Shown: one piece after another, positions 14,478-29,400 of the stretch
How positions within the stretch are numbered: position 1 is the first letter of the stretch
Layout of the letters: each line of letters opens with the position of its first letter
Assembly: GCA_030248215.1 (NCBI GenBank)
Contig: JASANG010003983.1
Coordinates: 26,415 to 90,414, forward strand
Length of the DNA: 64,000 bases
Source of the DNA: Enoplolaimus lenunculus
Taxonomy: Eukaryota; Nematoda; Enoplea; Enoplida; Thoracostomopsidae
Direction of reading: 5' to 3'
Notes under the pieces: generated by a model
The model's input: only the letters and a program-made list of their open reading frames with translations
Databases searched by the model: none
What the model was told of the DNA's origin: nothing
Made by a program: the position numbers and the translations under genes

Positions 14478-17400
14478 ACAAATAAATAAATAAATAAATA
14501 TAAATATATACATATATATACATATATACATTTATATATACATATTTAAACTAGGTTTGCCACTTGCCAGAAAAGGAACAAATGCAAGCATAAAAAGCTT
14601 TTCCTAAGTTTGTAATTCTAACAATTCTGCTTACGGAATGCAACGATTAGATATCCCCAAGTGAAACGCACTGCTTCTAAAAAATTTTAAGCGGAAAATT
14701 GTGCCGTGTGGTATTAAGGCGTATTTCTAATTTTACTCAGTGCGCTAGTCCTTGTTCCCAATATATAAAGTGCGTGACTTGCTGCCGTTAGTCGATATTC
14801 CAGTCCATAGTCGATTAGTTAACGTATCATTATAGTATCATGCAAAAAAGAGCATCAAGCTCGCAAAACGCATATCACTTCATCAGTGCGCATGTAAGCC
14901 TCTGAGACATGAAAAAACTGTGCTATAACTATAGCTTACTATCTGGCTTCGCAAGCGGTACATTGCGACACGCACAGGTCTGACAGCCATCAAGTGCAGT
15001 AATTACCACACACATTCGTTCGTCGCACGAAACTGCAGGACAAATCACACCATCAATACGTCTCCGTTTGCCATCTTCTGTATTGGACTGATTTTTTGAA
15101 TCGTTCAAACTTGTCTTAGATTTTCCCCCACCATGTTTACTGCTGGCAATAGACCGTTGAATCAATTGTTGATGTTTCTTCGCGCGAATCAGCGCGAGCT
15201 TTTTCTTCAACGCAACGATATTTTGTCGATTCAAAAGGTCTTGTTCAGCTGCGCTAAGCTGGCTTGAAGACTCATCTGGCAATATGGTGGGACCGTGAGT
15301 GTTGCCGCCATGAGCCGCAGGCGATCCAAGTCGAGTAGAACGAAGCAATTGAGAAAATTCGCCATGAGAGTCCCTGTTGGCGAGCGCAGGGCACGAACAA
15401 ATTTCGCAATCAGGTAAACTTTTTACCGAAGTACAACGTGCGTTCATTAGTCGACAATTCACTTTAGGACAAATTTTCAACTCAACACTTTTTTGATCGA
15501 GATCTCGTTGATTTGAATCGCCATCCTCGCTTGATTCAATTGCAATTGCTCCATCCCCAGTTGCTCGAGTGCGATGCAGTCCTGGAGGCGCCCGGGTACC
15601 TCCGCTCAACGGCGGCAACAGCTCAAATTCGCCGCGCAGATCGGCAAATCCGGCCGTTTGAAGGCCGGACAGCAGCTCTTCAGCGGAACCTTCATCGCCG
15701 TCTTTGAAATAAATACTAGGACAAGCGCAAACTTGACACTTATTTAAAGATGTTACTGTAATGCAAGAACGATGCATAAACGAACAGTCTATTGGAGGAC
15801 ACACTTGGACTGAATGCATTGTGTGTTCATGGGAGTGAAATTCGCTGTCGATCAATGGTGGCACACGGTCGTTTGGAGAGCTTAACGGTTTTGGTGGTGA
15901 TTGTGTTGCGGGGGTCTCTGAAATAAAAGTTTGACCACTAAACAGGTTCGCAGCCAGTTTAATATGCTACGGAGGGTCAAAACACTTTTAACAGGGCATG
16001 CTGTTGATTTCACAAAATTTACAGGTTGTCTAAAACGTTTTCAGACGGGCAAAATTGTTGTTGTAAAGGCCTGAGCCCCCTCACTCCCCCCCTCCTATAG
16101 CTACGGGGCCGCATCTAAACCGATTCGGCTCTTGCTTACAAGGACATGTTAAATAAAAATATGGATAGCGAAAGCACGTTTATCGTTGAACCTATAGGTT
16201 TATTAGGAAAGTAAACACTAGAAAAATTTTATTGAATATGAAACTTTAAACGAAAAACACAAAGTCATTGAGCAAAAACTGATCGCTAAAGTTTGTGCTG
16301 AAGCTGAAGGTTTCCTTTAATCGCATCACACCAACCTGCGCTAAAATTGCTTTTTTCTTGCCAACAAAACATCCTTAATCAATTGATAACAAACATTTGC
16401 TTCAAAGTTGCTATTTCTGAGCTCGTGGATAGGAATTATTTTTAGGGCTTGTTTGTGAAAATAGAGCATAAATCAGTTTCAAATACTACAGGCAAAAACA
16501 GCAATAACTAATATGCTTATAAAGATACACAAACCGTAAGTTCAGAACCAATTTCTACAGTAGAACTCCAACAAGGCTGGAGACTTCAAAAATAGCGAAA
16601 CTTAGAGTAACATTAGACAAAAAGTTTAAAGCTGTATCATTTTGGTTCAAATATTATAATAAACAGAAAAAGTACAGAACTTACTCTTTCTCTCGGTTCG
16701 CCTCGCCGACCCACGACCGCGTGCCTTCGGAGCTTCCGTGGAGTCAGCTGTGCCGATCGGATTTCGAGTTACCCACAACGGACACGCACAAGTTGGACAA
16801 CCATCTGCACGTGTAATTTCAATACATGTCACACTTAACGACGCACAATCAATAGGTTCACATGACGGATTCAGGCTGTGAACACCTCTTCCGGTGGCTT
16901 TACCGTGCATGGCTTTCTCGATGCTTCGTTCAAGACTTTTACTTCTCCACGCATCTGCTAATTGATCACTAACAGCCCTGTGGGCTAAATTTTGACTTGT
17001 TTCAAACCTTTCTGTCAACGATTCTTTTTCAGTTCCAAATCCAGATATGACGTCATCGTCTGTTGCCAACGAAAGTGCACCAATTCTTGCTCGCCCAGAT
17101 AGGGATTTTGAAAATGATCCTAGACCTTTGTCGCTTAACGATTCTTGTTCGCTTACCTTTTCCAGTGTTCTTACTACATCATGGTTTACGTTAGCTTCTT
17201 GCGCTTCTTGTGGCTTTTGTTGTTGTTGTTGTTGTTGTTGTTGGCGTTGAAGTTCAGCAGACATCGGACCTTTAGCAATAATCCGGCCTGCAGAAAATGG
17301 AACCTGGGCGGCCGATAAATCTTCCGTTGATAACATATGAAGCTCTTTTGCGCGCGCCGATTTTGGTGCCAAATTTAGCAGCCCATTCCGTCGGGATTGG

Positions 17401-20400
17401 CCAATTGCATTCCAGTCGGGTACTGATAAAATTGCAGGAGACAGATCACTTTTCGCAACGAGAGACTGTGATTCTTTGGCTTGTCGTTGTACATCGGCAT
17501 CTCGGCTGGCTTCACTTGGTGATTGTATGACTAAATCATAAACAAAATTCATATGTTCATAAGCAATTTTAGCGCATTAATAATGTGCGTTAAGCGTGCG
17601 CTATTCATGCAAAAAAAGCTGCAGGCGACACTGTTCTTCATATAAAAGTTTGTTAGGCATTTGTTTATTTTCGTCCACAAAGATACCTTTCCGCACATAA
17701 TGGCTGAATTAATTAAATTGGTTGATGCTTGCACTTAATAGTTTAGCCTAAGCCTAAGGTTCAGCTTATACTTAATAAAATTATAAAATATTGCGTAAGG
17801 GATAAACTTCTGCTTTCGATTAAATTAACATTAGTGTGTCGAGATAACGGGAAAGTAAACAAGTACCTTTTGTTACGTACGGCGTTAAAAAGCTGTTCTG
17901 CCAAATATAAGATATCTGCGCTCCTTTAATTTGTTCAGCAAATTTTTACACCAATTTCTCAAATGTGGTCAAAATTCAACGAAATAAACTTTGAAATGAC
18001 CGCAATGTTTTTAGTTTTTTGCTTATTGCAAGCTGAACGCGAGAGCGCAAATTACTGTTACTGGCGAAATTCGATCAAGTTCCAAAAATTTAAATACGGC
18101 CTTAATAATACTTTACAATAGGCGTATATCTAATTCAAGCGTTTAGAAATGATTATTCTAGCGCTACTGGCATATATTTGCATAGAGAACCATGCCAAGG
18201 GCAACATCGCGAAGCAAAGCAACATACAAATAATATCGCAAAATCATCTGCATATTGCAGCCACACTGTCGTGTGCATGACATATACCATTTTCACATAC
18301 ATTTTACACATGGTGAAATTAATGACAGGCTGCAATCTTAAGGCCATAAAGCTTTGAGTACCAAGGTTTGCGTTTTGATTTAAACTTAGCCTATAGGAAG
18401 ACTTGTTTAATTTTGCACATTTCATGATTTGTCATGCATGCTTCAACTAACAGCTAACTTTGTTTCGTAGATTCTCCAAAACGTATTGGAAATTACAATG
18501 AAATGTATCATTGTTGTTTTGGTATAAAGAACAATACCCTCCCATATTTCAGTTTTTGCTACAACTAAAAATTTTAGCAAATAGTTCCAAATTTTGCATA
18601 TTTCATGATTTGTTATGCATGATTCAACTAACAGCTACCTTTGTTTCGTAGATCCTCCAAAACCTATTGGAAATTGCAATAAAATGCATCATTGTAGTTT
18701 TGGTATATTTCAGTTTTTGCTACAACTAAAAGTTTTAGCAAATAGTTCCAAATTTTGCACATTTCATGATTTGTCATGCAGTACTGCTTCAACTAACAGC
18801 TAACTTTGTTTCGTAGATCTTCCAAAACCTATTGCAAATTACAATAAAATGTATCATCATTGTTTTGGCATAAAGAACATTACCCGGCCCCCTCCCCATA
18901 TTTCAGTTTTTGGTACAATTAAAATTTTAGCAACTTGTGCTCATTTTTGACAACCACACCTTACTTTTCGGATGATGAGGCATTATTGAATGAGCATATT
19001 TCCTTTCGATTGGACAACCGCACGTCACACAACCGTCTGCTTTAGTTATTTCTTCACACACCGGGTCTATTAGTGATTTACAGTCAAGTTTGCCAGGACA
19101 AATTGTTGGCTGCCGCTTCATTTCTAACGATTTCAAAGATAGAAGCGACAAAATCATATATGGTGTTGCAACGTACATTATCTGAATTTTTTTGGTATTT
19201 TTGAATCAAATGTCTCCACAAATAGTGTATCTTGTGCTTTTTGGCTATTTCTTATTCTCTCTGCGTTGGAGTTGATTAATATGTACGATGATTTAAATTG
19301 GTTATTACTTGGCCAATCGGTTACGATACGCAAAAATACCCTAAGGTTCCATTTCTGAACAACTAAAAATAAAAAATTAATTAAGTAGACTGTATTTAAA
19401 AAACTATTCGGTTTTAACTAATCAGGGATTAATTTAGCAGCATGTCAAGTTTTACCTAACTTTTACACACTGATTTTATTACCTTTTGTGCTCAAAATTC
19501 TGATTTTGCTAAACGTTCAGAAACTATCTACCTTCAATTAAGCACAGCTGTGAGAATTAGGCTAAGGTACTGTTGTCCGTTTAGAGGCATTGGCTTAGCT
19601 TAACTCGACTTAGTCACCCTGAAAATGACACTAATCAAGACTGATAGAGCTATACCGTGAGGATAAACTTTCATATACTCAAATTCAAAATTTCATGAGC
19701 ACTCGTCACTTAGCTAATCCCAACCAACGCATGCTAGATATTTAAACCTCTATAAAAACGACTAAAATAAACACACGAATTTACTTATTGGCCGCTCGTC
19801 AAATCGTCTAGTACTTGAGCCTATTTTATCAAGAATTGCCTCAAAGAAACACATTCAAATATGTCAAGGGTCATCTTTTTGATAACAGTATGAATAACGG
19901 TGGAGGGCAACAAGAGCCTGTATTCAGTGTGCGAAATGCAATTATCCTTTTACCTCTGTGTGTTTTAAAATGGCGATATTATGTGATGACAAAACTGTCT
20001 TTAAGAACATTTTTTTGAAAGATAAAGATTGTGTTTTGAATAATTTTTGACAAAATATCGAAGATTTTTTGCGAATTTTCATTCTTTTTATTCAAAATCA
20101 GTTGTATCGCTTAGGGACGTTGCGTACTATGAGCGTATATATTTAAGACCTTGAAAGGGACCAGATTTGGTGTTACGGCAGGTCATGCTTAGCATCAGGA
20201 ATGCCAACAGCTCACTGATTGCTATATTGCTAAAACCATAACAGTTTAAATATAACCTACTATTGCCTAAAGAAACGACACCGATTTTTTGTAGACCAAT
20301 GAAAGATAACGAGCCTTATTACTTTGGATTCTCAAAGTTTAAAAAATATTTGTAAATCATGACAACGTTGGCTCATGTTTACTTTTAAAACAGTCTTGGT

Positions 20401-23400
20401 TTCTGATGGGTCTCTAAAAGACTATGTTTAGATTCTAAACTACATTTTTAGGCTTAGGCTTAGAAATACACTTTTTTCAACGCTTACCCTTACGCTTACG
20501 AATATGATAATGTTCTGTTACGGCCCTAAAACTAACATTGGCCACAAAAAACATATGGTCTGGTCTCACATAAGCATTTCATTTATAACATGAATCATGC
20601 ATCCTAATTTTCAAACTCTTATTTGAAACGGTTCCGATAACTTTTCTCAAGTCAACGAACAAGTAATCTACGAAATTAAAACTCCAGTTAATATTTCAAT
20701 CAAGCGAGCTCTAATTTCACTGAAGCGCAACTGGCGGTACTCAGTTCAACTTTAATCCTAAGCGAACACAAATATAAGCGTGCAATACGAAAATTATTCG
20801 AATACAAGCAAGCTAAACCAGTAAGCAAAGCGAGCATAGTTCGTTGCAAATGCACAATTAACTATTTGGACGGCCAAATACAGTGGCGGATCCAGAAATT
20901 TTTGACGGAGAATATCGTGCGATATCAAAACGTAAAGAGCTCGCAAGCGAGAAGCAAACTGCAATTTTATTACTAAATTTAAACACAAAACTTTGGTTTT
21001 GGCTCCTGTTTGGGGGCCAAGCACTAGGTGCCCTCATTGTATCCGACAGAGCAACACCACCTTAAGCATAGCAGATGCTAGAAGTGCAAGCGTGTGCAAT
21101 TTTTACTATACATCTATTTTGTCCTCGTTCTTTGAATTTAAGCATTAATTGCTTTATTTTGAATAACCCGCGTTCACTGAAGCCAGCATCACACAACCAT
21201 TACCTTCTACGCCTGTGGTAACTATCGAGCAATCATCTCTCACTGACCGCAAGACCACAAACTCAACCATCGAGTCGTTGTTTTTGTTTGCTGTTTCAAC
21301 TTGCAACAACAAACGACTGTTCCTAAAGTCGCAAACCTGAAAATCAACTGAAAAAATAGGAAATCAATTTCTATTCAATTTAACTCAACTTACTCGACCG
21401 ACCAGGAACACTAACTCCGGATGGACAAGCACAGGTCTGACAACCGTCTGATCGCGTAATTTGAATGCAACTGGGGTGAAGCGTAGTACAGTTTACCGGA
21501 ATACAGCCTCGTTTTCCAGGGTTTTCTGTAAAACATTGCAATGAATATTTGGGCTTTAGTTGCACGATAATTGCTAGAATACAGTATTATAAAATTATTT
21601 GTTGTGCAAAATGACAACAAAATAATTAAAAAGTTAAAACCCGTGGTCAATGTATGAAACAGGGCCGTAACGGTAGTAGAAGCATTTTCCTGAGCCTAAG
21701 ACTGAGCCTAAATCTAAGCCTAAGCGTAAGAATGAGTTTATACGTATGCCTACATCTTAGCAGCAGAATTGTCTAAAGCTTAAGTTTATTGCAATCTCAG
21801 TGAAAAACGCTCCGCCACTGATCTTTCAATGGGCTAAAATCGGTTAGCTGACAGTTGCATAAACATTAATTTAGACAGCTTTAGAACTTGCGTCAAAAAT
21901 GTTATTTCTGCAATGTTGCGTTTTGCACGTACAGTTACGTCTATTCAGAAACATGTGGCATCAACATTGTTTGAAAAAGATCCAAGTTAATTAAATCAAT
22001 AAACTTACTAAGTACACCAGTGCATCTGGTTTCACAACTCGCTTTTGACGGGAAATTGTTGCCATTGCCTTCGCAACCTGAATTTTGCAAATAAACATTA
22101 CGTACAAACACTAGCGGATCCAGAGGGGGGCGCACGCCCTCAACAGTAATTTTTTGTGATAAAATGTTAAGGTCCGTACCTTACAACTTTTCCTCGCAGA
22201 GAAATTTTTGTCAAAAAATACAAGTTTCTCTCAGAATATTTTGTGATAATTGTAACCTTAGAATTTTTCACCAGCAGAAAATTATCTGGCGATACAATGA
22301 TAAGGTCGCTACCTTACAATTTTTGCGATTCATAACATTTGCCAGCATTTTTTTCAGTATGAAAATTTTTTTGCCAAAATACTTCCCTCAGAATCTTTTG
22401 TTATAAATTTGTAAGGCCCCCCTATCTTACAATTTTCACCAGCAGGAAATTATTTGGTGATATAATGATAAGGTCCCTATCTTACAATTTTTGCGATTCG
22501 TAACATTTGCCAGCCAGCCCGCCCCGTCAGAAATTTTTAGACCGTCTCTGCCTACAAACCGTTAGATTGTTCGTTACTTAATAATTTTCTCAACCAAGAC
22601 TTCAAATAATTAAGGTTAACATATATAAATTTAAATTAACTTCATTAATTTTATTACCAAATGCGAACGATAACTGGTTTACTCGTTACTATCCTAATGG
22701 AGGTAAACTAAATGAGGACCAAGAACTAAGGACGGTGCTATACGTCTGATGGCGTCCGGCGCCGTCCGTCATCGGCCGGCGCCTTCGGTAACCATACGGT
22801 ATCGTACGTGAGTAATTCACGCATAGTGCCGCACCGTGACGAACGATGACGGACAGGCTAAAGCCAAAAGTCAACGAAATTTACCGGAACCGGAGCCAAA
22901 ATCCAACCAAGAGATAAAGCAAAATAAGGCAACATCAATAATTTTGAATTTGCTTTTAAAATTCACCGAAAGGAATAAATTTTAAACGATGATCTCACAA
23001 TGCTGAGACTGCTGGAACGTTTTGGAAAAATTAACTGGAGCCTTAGCACAAGGTCTGCTCACGGACCCGAAGGCGCTGCTTCTGAGGTAAACATTGTTCA
23101 CTCATTTATCTCATGCAACAAATTTATATGTATTGCGTAGTGCAAACGATGAAAAATATAAAACAAAATCAGAAATATTAAACTGAATGTGTCACAAATC
23201 AATAAATACCTCCATAAAAGAATTTGATGCATTTCTTTGCGTCAATATCATAGTACCATCGTTCGAATGATCGTAAACATGGTCCAGGATCTTTACTCAT
23301 TTGGCATAAATCTTCGACGGTATCTATAAAATTTAAAATTAATTTAGCTGTACAAAAGTCTGCGGTTAGCTTTTACGTTCAATTCTCCTCAACTTTGCTA

Positions 23401-26400
23401 TGCTTGTGTTGCTAACATGGAAAGTAGTTCTATCGTGCGTATAGATCTCGTCTCAACCGCGCTACAAAAATTATGTCTCTACTGTATCGATGGAAATATT
23501 AACCTAATTTAATTTATCACATCTGGCAGTTACGTAACTTTTTTGACCCAACCAACCCGCGTTTAAACATTCGGTTAATGTTAATCAAAAGGACTGATAA
23601 ACCCATACGTCAGCCTAAACATAAACCTAATCCTATACGAAGCCTAAGCCTAAGTCTAAGTCTCCCCGTTGCAAACTCAACCGGCGTTCGTGTCTCAATG
23701 AGACCAGGACGATTAACTTGCGTCAAACATTTTATTAGTTTCTTTGTATTTCAGTTCATTGCAATGAGGTGATAATTGATCTATACTTTGTTGAGTAATT
23801 GTTTAACGTAGACTAACAAATCAGGTTTGAAAACTGGCATTTTTTTTCTTGAAATCAGCATCATATATTTCAAGTTTATCGGTACACCACTGTTTCTGAT
23901 TAATTTATCAACAACAATGTACCTCTGCATTTTTGTTCGCAGTCTTGCATCGTCGGAAAATTGTTGCCATTTCCTTGACATCCACTGTACATGAACGATT
24001 TGCATTCGTCAACTTCGATATCGTAGTACCTGAAAAACAGCAAATCAACTAAAAATAGTGCGACAGAAAAACGAGACTCAAAATTTTGTATCACCGAGAA
24101 ATGGATCGTGTTTATCGATCTCGACGAGCTGAATCCAGCAGTACTATTTAGGATTGCGGGACTTTCGGTTGAAAAGTTATCACGTTAAAACGATTAGTGT
24201 AAGTGCTGCTGCTTTTATAACTTTTAGATATGTTACATAAACTTTGCAATTCATATGGCGCCATTATTCTTTAGCCAGGGCTTGCATTAGGATAGTCTTC
24301 CCCCCAAACAGGTCCGATGGGGCTCCCAACAAAATGTTTTTAACTCTACAACTTCGTAATAAACGACAAAAATATTTTAGTCCAAGGGTCGGGATTCTTC
24401 AATTGGTTGGTTTTGGGGGGGCCGCTTCCGCCGGCACTGTCCTTAGCCTGTCAAATTTATTCAAGAAGACGATATCTATTCATCAAGTGTACAGTACAGT
24501 TCAAATTAAAAATCTTTCCGCAAGAAATACCCTAATTCTTGTGTATGAATATACGCTACCGGAACCAGAGTGGGCGGAGGGCGTACGCCCGATCAACAGA
24601 AAATGTTTTGAGATAAAATGGCAAGGTCCCTACTTTACGATTTTTAAGCCTCAAGAAATTGGCACATTGCCAGCCCGCCCCTCTCCCAATTTGTAGATTC
24701 ACCAGTGTGAATATATCATCTTAATGAAAGTGTGTAATTTTTTGCATTGGTCCGTGCGCCAGCCCAGCAGTTCCAAATAACCGTATCCACACACGGATCT
24801 TTAAGATTAGAACCATGTTTAAAAATGACTAAATCCTATTCACACGTTCACGTTTTTGCAGCGAGAAGACGCAGGTTCAACTTGCACAAAATACTTGCAG
24901 CTGTAAGTATTAGCAAAAAACATCATTTTCATTCTGAATCTTGACATGAATTTTTAGACGACTGCAATAAATATCAAACGTACCCCATAAACTCTTAGTT
25001 CAACAAAATATGACGAATTAATTTTACTTGCAAGTTTATTCTCAATTCATACCGATGAATGAATTCTTTGCGTATTTCAAGTATGAATGAATTGCAGCTG
25101 CAAGTTCTACGAACGAATTTTTGAGTAAACTTGCAGCTGTGAGCTTCAGATATAAGAAACATTTACACGTGAAGAACGTTTTACTCCAAATTTCTAGACT
25201 TGAAAAGCTTAAAAATTTAAAACTAATCCCGTAGCTATCGCCGCCGGCTGCAAAATATCAAACCAATTTGGCATTTGAAGTAATTCAAACTTCTTTAATA
25301 AATTCAAGAACCGCTCAGCAACACAGTTTCTATGATTGTCCAATCAAAATCCAAATGCAAGAAATTCAGCGATTTGCAACTGCGTTTTCACGTGCGAATT
25401 AAATTTAATAGCATAAATTCCGGTAAATAATTTGCAGTATCAAGAACTTCAATGATGTTTTGCAACCAAATTGCGCATGCAACTTGCACTAGAACTTTTT
25501 GCTGCAAAAACTTGCACGTGTGAATAGGGCTTTTGGAAAACGAATGAAACATCATGCGCAAATAATTTGCTACATCCATGTATGGCAGGTTTCGCTGCCA
25601 GTGAAAAAGTACATATGGTTAAAATTATTTACCAACGATCAAACGTTCCCGAACACGGACCCGGATCCAGGTTCATCGCGCAAACATTTGAAGAAGGCAC
25701 TGGCCGTCTTCTTTGATTTGGTCTAAAACAGTTTCAATGTCGTTTTATGACGACAATTTTTACAGCCACCTAATGCTCTACTTTGCTCGTGCTTTTTGCT
25801 CAAGAATGATCTGTTTTGAATGAGAAAATATTTCAAACAACTTTATTAAACATAACGATAAAAGTCGTATTACCAGATTTGAAGTTTTTCTCCATGACTT
25901 GACCGATTATCATGCGAAAAACAATTGATATTTTCTCAGTAAACATTAGATACCTGGAGACTGTAGGGCATACCTAGGATTTTACTTCAGGCAGGTTTAA
26001 TCTCGTGCAAATTGTTCTGGTGAGCGTGCGTTGCGAGGGGAAAATTTTTTGACCTCTATAATCCGCGTTGAAATTTCGGAGGATATATACACCCATGCCA
26101 TACTGCAATATATTGTTTGCTTATGTAAAGTGTATTATTTACTAAAATATAACTGTTATAAATACTAAAATCACGTACTATAAAGTGCTCAATACCGTAT
26201 CTATATATAAAGCTAGAACGCTCCACATCTATACGTAAAAGCTGGAGCGCCCCACATACGTATTTTAGGAAGCGTTTCAGCAGATTTGTATATCCATATG
26301 CATAATTGCTTTTCTACGTCTAAGTGAAAAATTCTGAAGACGGATGATTGTTGTTTACTTTTTCTTTGTGGTGTTATTGTATAAGGCGACGCCTGTTTGC

Positions 26401-29400
26401 TTTATGCCTCTATTTTATCATTTATATAATTTGTATATTGTCTTAAGCAGGTATCATTTTCGGACGTGTATTTTTCTCTGTGAATTGTGGTTCCCTGGGT
26501 TCATCTTTCCTACCGGACCCGCACAGTCTAAAATTTTGTATTGGAATTGAATACACAATTGTCAATCACGTTTCAAGGCCTATTAATTGCAGACTTGCTT
26601 GAACGAATCCTTCTAAACATATACCAAAATACAGAATATTTTAAGAGAGTTGCACATATGAGCAACTACGGATTACTAGTATGTTATAACTCTTAGTTTC
26701 AGCAAAGACAAAAGAAGATCAACACAATTATGCTTTGAGAATAACAACAACGTACGGTTTTGTGAATTGCGTTACTGCAAACGTAGTCCGAGATGACGAA
26801 GAATCTTGATATTTTGGTGCAAATGTCGTAAACCTGCTACCACGTCGCGGTTTCGCATCGCTATCTAAAATAAAGACTTTGTATGAAACGCAATTTTATG
26901 AGCTATTAACGGTACAGTCATCTTAAAATATAGCAGTGAAGGTATTTTTTACATCGTTCAAACTTTTTGATACACTGTGCGTTAAAATTTGCATAAATTT
27001 TGGTGAACCCAATTAGCCAGTTTTTGCCCCAAATTGAACCTACAATGAGGGCTTAATGATCACGAGATGGTTTGAGAAAAATAAATAGAAATAAATATTA
27101 AAATCAGATAACGGGCAACTGGCAGTAGGGAAATAATGAGCAGGCATAACATTTCAACTTGAGCGTAACTGGTTGAACGCGAGCATAAGCTCGTTGAGTG
27201 TAATTTCAATATGTTTTTGGTTCGAGTTGCACATTCTCATTAAAATTGGATGAAATGTTACATGATAACCATGTTAATAATAAAATAATGCATATTTAAC
27301 TTTATACAAACTCTTCTGAAAACGCAAAACGGTTCTTTGCTACCTACAGCTTTAGCGTAGTTTCGTATTGGCGCAAAACCCTACTTTTAAAATTTACTCG
27401 TTTTTACAAATATCTGTAAAAGTTAATTGAATGATATATCCACGCCAGCAAATGCTGCCAAAATTTAAAACGAGAATCGCAAAAGATTCACCGAATTCAT
27501 CTCTGCTGATTTCGCATGTTCGTCGACATTTTTCCAGCGAATCAAAGTTGTTCGAATTACCCTCGCATCCACCGTAGAAAAAATACCTAAAATAAAAAAC
27601 CGCCGATGGTTCAACCATTTGGACTAAAAATTAATACTTAAAAACGCAGTTAAAGTTAGTATTTTATATTGGGAAGCGAATGAGCTGGTCAACCGAAAAA
27701 AATTTACTCATACACGGCAGGTTGATGATAAAATAACGGATGCAAAAGTGCACATTTGTTGATTTTCTTACACATCCCAATAGACGCTTAATACTTAGTC
27801 TTAAACTAAACCTAAGCCTAAGCTTACCACACTTTAACGCGTTCCGTGCCGGTATCGCCCAGTGAGCAGAACACTGAAGCCAAGTTTTCACCTAATCCTA
27901 GCTAAGAGTAACCAAGATTAGGCACATTAACAGTTATAGCGACCAAAAACATATTATATGTTGCAAATGTGCCTCAGTTAACAATAGAACTTTGTAAGAA
28001 TTTTGCGCTATAAAATTTGACAAATTTACTTGAAGGTATTAAAGGTGCCGTCAGACAAAACAGAATATTTTTCACACGAGTTCAGTTAACGCTAACTGAG
28101 TTTCGAACAGCAACAAATAGAAAGAATGCGAAACAACTTACTTGCATCGGCCAGATTCAGTGTTGTAGTAAAAACGAAGTTGATATCGGTCACAGCCGCC
28201 TCGATCTTTTGGCAAATTACATCTGCTTGATTGACCTGGCTTCACCAATGGGGTCAATGGTGTTGGGCCAACAATGAGACGACCTGCTTGTGCTGAAAGA
28301 AAATATTTGAATTCAAGAAAAATGTTCATCAACTCTATTACTCAGTTAATTTTTACACTACAAAATATGCATAAGGAGATTCAGCTTGTAACTCGAAATA
28401 ATGGTAAAATACTTTGTAACCTACAAAAATAGAGCATTTTCGTGTAAAAAATGGCAGTACTTCCAATCCCGTTAGAACTACATATTTTATTTCTTATGGT
28501 AACATAGCTTAGATGTTGTTTTTATGAATTTAAAAATAAATTATTGGGCATTTGTGACTTGTAACCAAAGCAGCGAAAATGTTAATCTTGTAACTTTTAA
28601 CGACCGCTTAGTGGTAGACAAGGTTGTAGTTATAGTTAGTGTTTTAAAACCTTATGATAATTTTTTGCCTGTAGGATCGAAAAGATTACTTTAAAGCCTG
28701 TTAAAAGTATGTCTCTGTATAATACTGGACTACACAAATTTTCTCTATTCCTCTCCTTCACTGTAAATTTTAGTGAGTTGATTTTAACTCAGAATGAGTT
28801 GAATCACTCAATCTGAGTTAGAACTATCAGAACTCAGAATTTTGAGTTGGTTTAATTCATTCTGAGTTAATTAATCAACTTACCCAGAGTCAACTCAATT
28901 CAGAGTATGAATCAACTTAACTCAGAATGAGTTAATGATTACTGATATTAATTCAGAAATAACTAACTCGCTGTCGGAATTGATTAATCAACTCATTGGA
29001 ATTTACAGCGTTGTATAATATGCCCCTGCTGGTTTTGCTTAGTTTACCAACAAACACGACTTAAAGATAATTCTGTAATTCTGTGTCGTCTTAATTGTTA
29101 CCCAATGGTTCGAATCTGGTTCAAAAAATAGAAACCTGAAGTACAGAATGATAACCGCAGGTTTAATCCTTTTAACGAAATCATTATTGGTCACAGATAT
29201 ACTTCAAAAAATGCTTAACATTCTCTTAAAACCTACAATGTTTCCATTATATCGTTGATAATGCAGGAGTGTATGCAAGGAGGATTGGAGAGATATACCA
29301 ACCACAAATGTCCAGGAAGACTTAAACAAATGCGGTATTTTTACAGGCTTTGGAATAAATAACCAGCAGAGGTAAAAAAACTGTCTCGCAGAAAAGGCTT

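Noticed and set aside
17047-17530. Plus-strand frames opposite the polyglutamine exon
   Set aside because: They are antisense shadows of the coding exon; the Cys run is just the complement of the CAA repeat.
24244-24696. A 150-codon plus-strand open frame
   Set aside because: Its 3' third matches the AAGGTCCCTAC repeat family also seen at 22100-22545, it lacks any domain motif, and it lies inside an intron of the minus-strand inhibitor gene.
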